IMG/VR virus record: IMGVR_UViG_3300025117_000094
Span: 1 to 48,719 of that record
Strand: one strand, 5' to 3'
Origin: a virus
Length of the DNA: 48,719 nucleotides
A program made the translations under genes and the position numbers. Below the pieces are notes generated by a model that did no database searches, was not told where the DNA came from, and was given only the letters and a program-made list of their open reading frames with translations. Shown here piece after piece: positions 24,512 to 31,278 of the stretch. Every line of letters starts with the position of its first letter. The first letter of the stretch is position 1.

Positions 24512-25533
24512 TCTGCTTCCTCTTCTTGAATTTTTCCATCAACATTATAATCTGGATAACTACTAACATCTATTTCAGGATGTTCTTTTAGAAACTCTTC
24601 TATTTTCCATTCATTTACTGTTTCATCTTTATATGTTAAAGTATGTTGTTTAAAAGATTTAAACTCAGTTTTGTTTTTAGGACTTAAAATATTTCTAGAT
24701 GCTAGAAGTCTAGCCAACCCACCATAATAAGGAATACCAGTAGAATAGAATACAGGAACATGACAAGTACGATAGCATGGTCCGATTCTAGTTTTGATTG
24801 ATTCAACCTCAATCCAAGCACCAATCACTTCATTGCCCCTACTTGCGTCAACAATTTGACGTTTTTCTTGAAGAGAGAATCTAAGAGTAGAATAATATTT
24901 CAGACTTTCTCCTGCTGTGGTCGTAGTATTGTTTCCGAACATTACTCCAATTTTATATGTTACTTGATTAGCCACTACTAACATAATATGAGGATCTAGC
25001 ATTGTCAAACATTCTCTCAGACCTTCATGAATTGCTTTTGCTTTCCTACCTTGATCTGATTTTTCTAAAGAAGTATCTTTACCAAAAGCTGAAATAGAGT
25101 CAATACCAACTACAATATACTTATCAGGATCTTGTTTTCTAACAGCTTCTATACTATCTTTTATAAAGATAAAAGCAGCAGTTGGTGTTGGAATATCTCT
25201 AGGACCAATTACAATTAGATTGTTAGTATCTAATCCTAATGTTGTTTCGGCTCTCTCCTTAATAAAAGAATTTTCTCTATCAATTAAAATACAAATTGCA
25301 TTTCTAGTTTTCTGAGCTTGAACCATTAAACCTAATATGAACAAGCTCTTCCCAGCTTGGGAGAGTCCGAGGAACTCAGTACAATATCCAAAAGGAATAC
25401 CACCATCTGATATAAGATCAAACGCCAAATTACCAGTAGATACAAGATCTGTTGGATTTTCCTTTTCGGTTCCTAGTGAACAATTAGAATATTTCTTTTT
25501 CAATGCAGCCATTACCTTTGACAAATCTTCCAT
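24508..25533 (-). CDS. RecA/UvsX-like recombinase
   Basis: A 341-residue RecA-fold ATPase with Walker A GLSQAGKS, an IDRENSF glutamate region, VVGIDSISAFG Walker B, and the KARIG-type VESIKTRIGPCYRTC region; family proteins pair homologous DNA. It is followed directly by the PEP-CTERM gene (ATGA overlap). The extended acidic C-terminus (DGKIQEEEAE) is typical. Phage forms replace host RecA in recombination-dependent replication. Confidence 0.9.
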   Translation of the reverse strand: MEDLSKVMAALKKKYSNCSLGTEKENPTDLVSTGNLAFDLISDGGIPFGYCTEFLGLSQAGKSLFILGLMVQAQKTRNAICILIDRENSFIKERAETTLGLDTNNLIVIGPRDIPTPTAAFIFIKDSIEAVRKQDPDKYIVVGIDSISAFGKDTSLEKSDQGRKAKAIHEGLRECLTMLDPHIMLVVANQVTYKIGVMFGNNTTTTAGESLKYYSTLRFSLQEKRQIVDASRGNEVIGAWIEVESIKTRIGPCYRTCHVPVFYSTGIPYYGGLARLLASRNILSPKNKTEFKSFKQHTLTYKDETVNEWKIEEFLKEHPEIDVSSYPDYNVDGKIQEEEAE

Positions 25534-25544
25534 GTTAATTTCCT

Positions 25545-25751
25545 TTATTTATCCATAATAGGATGAATTCTTCTTATACACAAATCACACATATCTGGAT
25601 GTGGAACACCCGCTATTACCATTGCACCACAATATGGACAGTGATATTGTCCAATTGGATCTCCAATTCTTTTCTCTGGTTTTTCTTTACAATTAGATGG
25701 ATATACTTTATCTACCAAATCAAAACAGCGACCACACATCTCACTTTTCAT
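25545..25751 (-). CDS. Small zinc protein
   Basis: A 68-residue protein with eight Cys in three clusters (MCGRCFDLV, HCPYCGAMVIAG, MCDLCIRRIHP), consistent with two zinc sites. Found right next to the recombinase gene. Function not known. Confidence 0.7.
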   Translation of the reverse strand: MKSEMCGRCFDLVDKVYPSNCKEKPEKRIGDPIGQYHCPYCGAMVIAGVPHPDMCDLCIRRIHPIMDK

Positions 25752-25753
25752 TA

Positions 25754-25960
25754 TTACCTCTTTATCTCAAGTAATGCATAGAGAAATCCAGCAAGTAACA
25801 AAATTAGAATTGCCGCTCCAAATGAAATCCAAAGTGGTGAAAGAACCCACCACCAAGACCAATTTATATATCCTATAAGTTTAAGAGTTATAAATACTAT
25901 AGTAAGTAACCCTGCAAATCCTATACCGCCGCTACTTGTTGCAACTGGTGTATCTGCCAT
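25754..25960 (-). CDS. Small membrane protein with WSWWW motif (FXF/TMEM185-like)
   Basis: A 68-residue protein with two membrane helices, the first followed by the characteristic INWSWWWVLSPLWISFG. This motif is the hallmark of the 'transmembrane Fragile-X-F' family that many phages and bacteria carry. Function unknown; possibilities include membrane integrity or superinfection control. Confidence 0.75.
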   Translation of the reverse strand: MADTPVATSSGGIGFAGLLTIVFITLKLIGYINWSWWWVLSPLWISFGAAILILLLAGFLYALLEIKR

Positions 25961-25971
25961 TTTTATACTCC

Positions 25972-26160
25972 TTATTTTTTTACCTGCTTTTTTTGTCCGA
26001 CACGTTTCTTTCCTTTCGTATCTTTCTTAACTGGTTTATTAGGACCATCATCTACAAAAGGACAATACCCTCTTCTAGTTACAAACTCCATATATTCAAG
26101 AGCATAATGTTTACAAACTCCAGCATTTCTCTCTTCACAATTAAGATCATCACAAAGCAT
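25972..26160 (-). CDS. Hypothetical Cys-rich small protein
   Basis: A 62-residue protein: LCDDLNCEERNAGVCKHY and RRGYCPFVDDGP, then a Lys-rich tail (KKDTKGKKRVGQKKQVKK) that could bind nucleic acid. The end overlaps nothing important. Family not recognised. Confidence 0.6.
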   Translation of the reverse strand: MLCDDLNCEERNAGVCKHYALEYMEFVTRRGYCPFVDDGPNKPVKKDTKGKKRVGQKKQVKK

Positions 26161-26387
26161 TAGATTTCTACCTCACTAAGTGTTTTAGTTTTCTTATCAA
26201 GAACAAGTTTAGTTCCAGTCAATCTATTCCCTCTTTTAAGATAAACCTCTTCACCTCTAGAAATAGCTTCTTCAGCAGCTTCACATTCTAGTTCATTAAC
26301 TATAATTCCTTTTCCATTTTCAAAATGAAGTAAAGTACCTTCAAGCCACATTTTAAATTCATCCAAATCAACTAGACAATTATTCAT
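26160..26387 (-). CDS. Hypothetical small protein
   Basis: A 75-residue acidic protein (CLVDLDEFKMWLEGTLLHFE, EAAEEAISRGEEVYLKRGNR). It overlaps the end of the Dam methylase gene by 8 bases, so translation is coupled. No domain recognised. Confidence 0.6.
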   Translation of the reverse strand: MNNCLVDLDEFKMWLEGTLLHFENGKGIIVNELECEAAEEAISRGEEVYLKRGNRLTGTKLVLDKKTKTLSEVEI

Positions 26388-27096
26388 GGTTATGCTCCTT
26401 ATTTATAAACAATCTCTCTACTCCTTGTTTTGATCCAGTTTCTTTAACCAAAGTATTATTTACTTTTTTACTCCAAATGCAAATAAAATCTTCTGGAGCT
26501 TTATATTCCGAAATATAAACTTTATGCTCTTGCATATCCATACTTCTAACCCAATTCCAAAAAAGATCATGGTTAAAGTTATCTTTATAACTTGTTGTAT
26601 CTGCATAAGGAGGATCACAGTATATAATACTATTTTTTGGTATTTCTAATTTCAGATAATTTTTATTATAAATAATAACATCTTTTATTTTTCTAGCTTG
26701 TTTTAATAAATTTCTTCTACTTTCATCACAATAATTTCTAGAAACACCATTATTAGTATTTCCTCTAGCATAACCACCAAACCACTTTCCAGAATAAGAG
26801 CACCCAAATCCAACAAACCCTACTAAATATGGTGGATATAAATCTTTATTGGTTCTAATATTTTTATACTCTTCTTCACTAATATTAGTAGGAGGTAGCC
26901 ATCCATTTTGGACAGCTTTAAATAATTCAATTAAATAATAATTAGTATCATTTGCAATTCTATTACCTATTACTTTATCAATCATATTAAACCCACCAAC
27001 AAAAGGTTCTACATACCACTGATTAGGCAATCTACTTTTTAATATTATTGGTAACAATTCATTAGCATATTTATTTTTACTACCCATATACTTCAT
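26380..27096 (-). CDS. D12-class DNA adenine methyltransferase (Dam-like)
   Basis: A 238-residue enzyme: N-terminal YMGSKNKYA (a D12-class opening), SAM motif EPFVGGFN (30-37), and catalytic IIYCDPPYADTTSY with DPPY at 161-164. Dam-type enzymes methylate adenine N6, often at GATC, protecting phage DNA from restriction or marking it. Target sequence is not shown by the residues alone. Confidence 0.88.
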   Translation of the reverse strand: MKYMGSKNKYANELLPIILKSRLPNQWYVEPFVGGFNMIDKVIGNRIANDTNYYLIELFKAVQNGWLPPTNISEEEYKNIRTNKDLYPPYLVGFVGFGCSYSGKWFGGYARGNTNNGVSRNYCDESRRNLLKQARKIKDVIIYNKNYLKLEIPKNSIIYCDPPYADTTSYKDNFNHDLFWNWVRSMDMQEHKVYISEYKAPEDFICIWSKKVNNTLVKETGSKQGVERLFINKEHNHE

Positions 27097-27100
27097 AATA

Positions 27101-28024
27101 TTACAACCTTGTCAATTTAAGTAGATTGAAAGTAAGATCGGCCTCTGCTGCTTCTGGAGAAAGAGGCTTAGAAATAATATCATAGAAGTCAATAAGCATA
27201 TTAGCATCATTTATTTTAAAGTAATCACTCCCTATTCTACTTTTTAATAGATTCATGAGACCAACTCTAATTGCTTGAGGTGTCTTACTTTTCAATGTAT
27301 CCTTCAGTGTTTTCTTAATAGCGTTCCAATCTGGAATTGGCTTCATCATAACTACTTTAAGTAGTGTTAAAATATCAGAACTTTCCTCACCCATAATAGC
27401 AAGTTCAAGAAGATAAGAAGCCTCTTCAGCGTCATCTACATTCTTAACCTTGTCAAGTCCTGTTAGTATTCGTCTAGGAACACCACGACTTTTCTCAATA
27501 ATGATTGCTTTTATAGGTTTAGATAGTTGTATATTTTCTTTAGAACATACTGAATTAATAAGAGCAAGAGATTCTTGATCTGAAATAGGACGTAATGTAA
27601 ATTGTTTGAAACGATCTAAAAGTGCAGTCTTTAATTTCTCCACTGTAGTAGTACAAGCAACTACAAGTGTATTTCCTTTAAGTCCCTCAAGAGGAATAAG
27701 TAGATCTTGTTGTCCTCTATCAAGTATTCCGTGTATTTCATCTATAATAATTGCTTTCTTTTCACCAAATAGTGTAGGGGTATTTATTTGTGCAGTTATT
27801 GTTCTTATATCATCTATAAGAAGATCAAAGCCATTGTAGTGATATATGTTTTCTTTCGGTACTCCAAAATCTCTAGCTAAGATATATGCTATTGTTGTTT
27901 TACCAAGTCCAGGTTCACCAAGAAGCATTACTGGTTTATCAAGCTTCAGTGACCTCAGAGACTTCTTTACTATCTGATTCCCTAGTACTTCCTCCCATGT
28001 CTGTGGTCTGTAACGGGTGTGCAT
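27101..28024 (-). CDS. Clamp-loader AAA+ subunit (RFC small subunit/DnaX-like)
   Basis: A 307-residue AAA+ ATPase with TRYRPQTWEEVLGNQ, Walker A GEPGLGKTT, Walker B IIIDEIHGI, arginine-finger TTTVEKL...DRFKQF, and sensor II SRGVPRRI. With the clamp at 34785-35783 it forms a phage clamp-loading machine. Start taken at ATG 28024 after GAGG; an ATG four codons earlier is more deeply embedded in the previous gene, which overlaps by 86 bases. Confidence 0.9.
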   Translation of the reverse strand: MHTRYRPQTWEEVLGNQIVKKSLRSLKLDKPVMLLGEPGLGKTTIAYILARDFGVPKENIYHYNGFDLLIDDIRTITAQINTPTLFGEKKAIIIDEIHGILDRGQQDLLIPLEGLKGNTLVVACTTTVEKLKTALLDRFKQFTLRPISDQESLALINSVCSKENIQLSKPIKAIIIEKSRGVPRRILTGLDKVKNVDDAEEASYLLELAIMGEESSDILTLLKVVMMKPIPDWNAIKKTLKDTLKSKTPQAIRVGLMNLLKSRIGSDYFKINDANMLIDFYDIISKPLSPEAAEADLTFNLLKLTRL

Positions 28025-28580
28025 TAATAACCTCAATAATTGATTTTAATGGATAAAGATATTTACGATTAGATGACAATATTATTTTATCAGATATCAA
28101 ATTTGTATTATAAAATATTCTATTTAATGAAATCTCATGACTAACAAGTGCTGAACAGACATTATTTAATACAATAGGATTACTATGATTTATAATCAAT
28201 GAAGATATACCACTAAAATTATTCTTTAATATATTCATCCAAGTTCTATTATCAAACTTAGAAGCTATCAGAATAAATTGGTTAGTCATGTATCCAAACT
28301 TAGGATTCACTAACCTCTGTGCTTCGTCGTACATATCAAGATTAACAACAGTAGAAATAAATATACCATCAGCAACCAACCTTGGATTCAACCAAATGAA
28401 CTCGTCCAGACAATCTATAATATCGCCATAAAAAACAATATTACTAATTCCACATACAATTGCATTATACAAATCTGAGTATGATTTATCTGAATCCTTC
28501 TCTATTTCAATAAATAAAGAAACAGGATAGTTACTCACTAATCCTTCATTATATAAAATATTTGAATTTTTTATTTTCAC
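27939..28580 (-). CDS. Hypothetical protein, clamp-loader neighbour
   Basis: A 213-residue protein with no recognised motif, mostly alpha/beta. The C-terminus overlaps the clamp-loader gene in another frame, and it abuts the zinc protein gene at its start. In other phages a second, often diverged clamp-loader subunit sits here, so this could be that subunit (gp62-like); residues do not prove it. Confidence 0.6.
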   Translation of the reverse strand: MKIKNSNILYNEGLVSNYPVSLFIEIEKDSDKSYSDLYNAIVCGISNIVFYGDIIDCLDEFIWLNPRLVADGIFISTVVNLDMYDEAQRLVNPKFGYMTNQFILIASKFDNRTWMNILKNNFSGISSLIINHSNPIVLNNVCSALVSHEISLNRIFYNTNLISDKIILSSNRKYLYPLKSIIEVINAHPLQTTDMGGSTRESDSKEVSEVTEA

Positions 28581-28837
28581 TAATTAGTCTCCAACGTACA
28601 AGTATTACAAATCTCCAATCTCCATCTTTTCTTACACACATCACATACTATTCTAGTAGGAACCCAAGTATTCTGACAAACAAAGAATGTTTCTTCACTC
28701 CTACAAACAGCATTACATTTCTTACAAATATACATACTACCACTTGCATATTTCTTGTCTATTCTTAACTCAAAAAAATTATCTAATTCTAACAAATTAT
28801 CTGCGAAGTATATCTCGTTTTGTTTCAAGGAAATCAC
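28580..28837 (-). CDS. Small zinc-finger protein
   Basis: An 85-residue protein with CKKCNAVCRSEETFFVCQ, then CDVCKKRWRLEICNTC, a clear multi-zinc layout. It begins just after the hairpin at 28849-28875 and before the clamp-loader neighbour. Possibly DNA- or RNA-binding. Confidence 0.7.
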   Translation of the reverse strand: MISLKQNEIYFADNLLELDNFFELRIDKKYASGSMYICKKCNAVCRSEETFFVCQNTWVPTRIVCDVCKKRWRLEICNTCTLETN

Positions 28838-28848
28838 TTCCTATTTAA

Positions 28849-28875
28849 CTCAAGGGAGTTATTAACTCCCTTGAG
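28849..28875. repeat. 12-bp perfect inverted repeat (intergenic hairpin)
   Basis: CTCAAGGGAGTT and AACTCCCTTGAG with a 3-base loop, in the only gap between the ssDNA-binding-protein gene and the next gene. No U-tract follows, so it is not a classical terminator. Similar to the intergenic hairpin at 15615. Confidence 0.8.
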
Positions 28876-28885
28876 CAATGGTTAT

Positions 28886-29734
28886 TTAGTTACAGGCTTT
28901 ACCACATGCTCTAAAATCACCACACTGGTCTTTACATACTGTATCATCAGGATCAAAAAATTCTTTACGACCAAAACACTTCTTAGTAGAAGTAGTTGAC
29001 GTAGGAGCACTAACCTTGTCTTTACCCTCCCACGGTGGCCTTTCCTCTTCCTTCTTTTTCTCAGACTCATTGAATGTTTCAACTGAAATAGGTTCAGTAC
29101 CTTCAATCTGAGCCTGAGTTACATTCCAGTGTCTCCACAAATACATCAAGGGAAACTTCTTTTCCATATTCCAAGGAGGAAGAAGTCTAACCTTAAGAGA
29201 CTCATCTACCTTCAACTCTGTAAGTTTAAAAATTTCCTTATTCTTAATAACCTCAACAATATCATCAAGATTATTAACATTATCTAGTACAGATTTAGGA
29301 ACATCAAACTCTGCCTTCTCCAAATCAGCATCGGCATCATACTTATTCTGACCATCAACAAACCGTTTAGAGAGAATAATACAACGCCCTTTACCAGAAA
29401 TAGGATGTGCAATATCTCTCCATTCACCTTTCTGAACCTTATCTACAATCTTACCACCAGCCTGTTTTCCCATCTCAACAATGATTTGCTTTTCAGGATT
29501 AGCTGGAAGAACAAAGTTACCATAATAAGTAATCTTTGCCTGAATCTTCTTAGCAATCTTGATCTGCTCTTCTCTATTAGAATTATAGAGAGCATTTACA
29601 GCCTCACAAACCTTACAAGTTTGTTTATACTGTTTCTTAGGACAAACAATTCCAGAGCTTCCACCTTTACTTTCAGACTGCAATTTCTTAGCTGATTCTC
29701 CATCCAACATCCAAGGATCATGTTTTTCTGCCAT
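28886..29734 (-). CDS. T4 gp32-like single-stranded DNA-binding protein
   Basis: A 282-residue protein. The zinc-type segment VCPKKQYKQTCKVCEAVNALY, the YYGNFVLP strand region, and GKGRCIILSKRF match the gp32-type core. The C-terminus adds an unusual cysteine-rich tail (ECFGRKEFFD-like cluster: CFGRKEF...CKDQCGDFRACGKAC) that gp32 lacks, and an acidic linker. It likely coats ssDNA during replication and recombination; it lies between replication and recombination genes. Confidence 0.75.
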   Translation of the reverse strand: MAEKHDPWMLDGESAKKLQSESKGGSSGIVCPKKQYKQTCKVCEAVNALYNSNREEQIKIAKKIQAKITYYGNFVLPANPEKQIIVEMGKQAGGKIVDKVQKGEWRDIAHPISGKGRCIILSKRFVDGQNKYDADADLEKAEFDVPKSVLDNVNNLDDIVEVIKNKEIFKLTELKVDESLKVRLLPPWNMEKKFPLMYLWRHWNVTQAQIEGTEPISVETFNESEKKKEEERPPWEGKDKVSAPTSTTSTKKCFGRKEFFDPDDTVCKDQCGDFRACGKACN

Positions 29735-29752
29735 AATTTTTAATCTCCCTTT

Positions 29753-30247
29753 TTAATAATTTAGATTAGTTCCAGCTTTATAAAGTTTATCATCTACAGT
29801 TAAATTCCCAGTTCTCTTTAAGAGTAATTGTCCAAGTTCCTGTAGTCTATAACCTCTTGTCTGCCACGCATCAACGAGTCCAGAGACATAATTCTTTATC
29901 TCGTTTGCTTCGTTCAATTCCCTTTGTAGCTCTTGCATTTCTTTGTAAAGAAATAAACGTGTCTTTCTCACCTCCTGTAGTGCTGATTGTGGGAAGGACT
30001 TTCCTTCCTTTTTCTGATAACTTTCCACCTCCTTTTGTATTAGTTCCGCCTCCAATATTTTTGTCTTTATTTGGAGGTCGTCCACGCTTTTTACGGCTTG
30101 GGAGTACCACCTGTGAAACCTCGCCAACTTCTTCGGGTGTGTCATTAATAAGGCTTCGAACTCGAATTGATTGCTGAATTTTATATCCAGATCTAGTTCG
30201 ATTTCTTCTACGCTTAACTGGACAAACTTCTCTAAATCGCTCTTCAT
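29753..30247 (-). CDS. Helical protein, UvsY-like mediator candidate (overlapped gene)
   Basis: A 164-residue, almost wholly helical protein (LSVEEIELDLDIKFSN, KKLARFHRWYSQAV, a long coiled-coil LFLYKEMQELQRELNEANEI, then VSGLVDAWQTRGYRLQELGQ). RBS GAGGAAGG precedes ATG 30247. The layout and its place next to the ssDNA-binding protein suggest a recombination mediator like UvsY; low certainty. Over residues 1-126 the third codon positions are GC-rich (GAG, GCG, AGG, GTG) unlike its own downstream codons, because another gene shares the DNA there. Confidence 0.75.
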   Translation of the reverse strand: MKSDLEKFVQLSVEEIELDLDIKFSNQFEFEALLMTHPKKLARFHRWYSQAVKSVDDLQIKTKILEAELIQKEVESYQKKEGKSFPQSALQEVRKTRLFLYKEMQELQRELNEANEIKNYVSGLVDAWQTRGYRLQELGQLLLKRTGNLTVDDKLYKAGTNLNY

Positions 30248-30383
30248 TTCCTTCCTCAGTTATATGCTCTTTCAGATAATCTATCAAACTTTTACATTTT
30301 TTTGCTTTTTTACAATTATCGCAAACTTCTATTGCAACAAAGCGAGGCTTTTGTGGCCTCTTTTTACACCATATGAGATTCAT
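29871..30383 (-). CDS. Zinc/AT-hook-like protein overlapping the next gene by 377 bases
   Basis: A 170-residue protein. The N-terminal half has VAIEVCDNCKKAKKCKS and REVCPVKRR (possible metal sites); residues 95-104 form an AT-hook-like RKKRGRPPNK. Start taken at ATG 30383, one base after the HNH copy 3 stop. Its codons keep the phage's normal A/T-ending preference across the overlap, which argues it is a real gene, not a shadow of the 164-residue protein that shares 29871-30247 in another frame. Confidence 0.7.
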   Translation of the reverse strand: MNLIWCKKRPQKPRFVAIEVCDNCKKAKKCKSLIDYLKEHITEEGNEERFREVCPVKRRRNRTRSGYKIQQSIRVRSLINDTPEEVGEVSQVVLPSRKKRGRPPNKDKNIGGGTNTKGGGKLSEKGRKVLPTISTTGGEKDTFISLQRNARATKGIERSKRDKELCLWTR

Positions 30384-30384
30384 G

Positions 30385-31272
30385 TTAACACCTAGTTTTA
30401 CACCAACTATATCTATGTACTTCATGATGGCAATCTATACACAATGTAACACAATTATCAACATCTGCGCTTTCAATATCATTCATATTTACAGGATCAA
30501 TGTGGTGACAATGAAGCTGTATGTCATCTACAGACTTTCCACATTTCACACATCGATATTCGTCCCTAGCTAAAACAAGTTGTCTCAATTGAGGTTGAAC
30601 CTCACGAGAGGTAGCTTCTTCTAGTCCGGGAGTGATTGTTTGTTTATGAAATATAGGACACGCTCTCTTACAATTATCTGAACAATAGAGTCTATGTTCT
30701 CCCTCGTGTTTTCCATCAAGAGCCCTAATCCTAGTCATAACATTTCTATTAGTTGGATAAAAATACTTACCACAATATGTACACTTTACTTGCATATAGC
30801 CATCAATATCTGATATTGGAGCTTCATCAACAGTCAGTTTAGAACTAAATGTATTAAACAAAGATTTCGAATTTTTATATATTTTTCCAGTTTCCTTAAA
30901 TTTTTCATTATTTATAATATAATATTTACTACTATACTTTTTTCTTTTTTCTTTATTGTTTTTATAATAGTTTATACCATATTCTACTCTTTCCTCTCTA
31001 TTGTTTTTATAATATTCTCTGCTGTATTCAGCACTCTTTTCTTTATTTTTTTCTCTATAGTTTTTACTAGATTCTCTTATTTTTTCTTTGTTATTTTCAC
31101 AATATTTTTTGGAGTATTCCTTTCTTTTAAGCTTATTTATTTCATTAACTTCTTTTACACAAATCTTACAATAATGACATAATCCGTCCTTTCTACTTCT
31201 ATTTTTAGAAAATAGATTAACATCTAATTCTCTTTTGCATCTTGAACACATTTTAGTCGTAATACTATCCAA
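30385..31272 (-). CDS. HNH endonuclease, copy 3
   Basis: A 295-residue paralog, more diverged than the other three. Zinc ribbon MCSRCKREL...CKICVKEV, a linker of KNYREKNKEKS and YYKNNREERVEYG units, VKCTYCGKYFYP, and a C-terminal HNH (CVKCGKSVDDIQLHCHHIDP ... CVTLCIDCHHEVHRYSW). It is wedged between the DNA polymerase gene (6-base gap) and the zinc/AT-hook gene. Its HNH differs from the near-identical trio, so it was acquired or split earlier. Confidence 0.88.
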   Translation of the reverse strand: MDSITTKMCSRCKRELDVNLFSKNRSRKDGLCHYCKICVKEVNEINKLKRKEYSKKYCENNKEKIRESSKNYREKNKEKSAEYSREYYKNNREERVEYGINYYKNNKEKRKKYSSKYYIINNEKFKETGKIYKNSKSLFNTFSSKLTVDEAPISDIDGYMQVKCTYCGKYFYPTNRNVMTRIRALDGKHEGEHRLYCSDNCKRACPIFHKQTITPGLEEATSREVQPQLRQLVLARDEYRCVKCGKSVDDIQLHCHHIDPVNMNDIESADVDNCVTLCIDCHHEVHRYSWCKTRC

Positions 31273-31278
31273 ACACCA

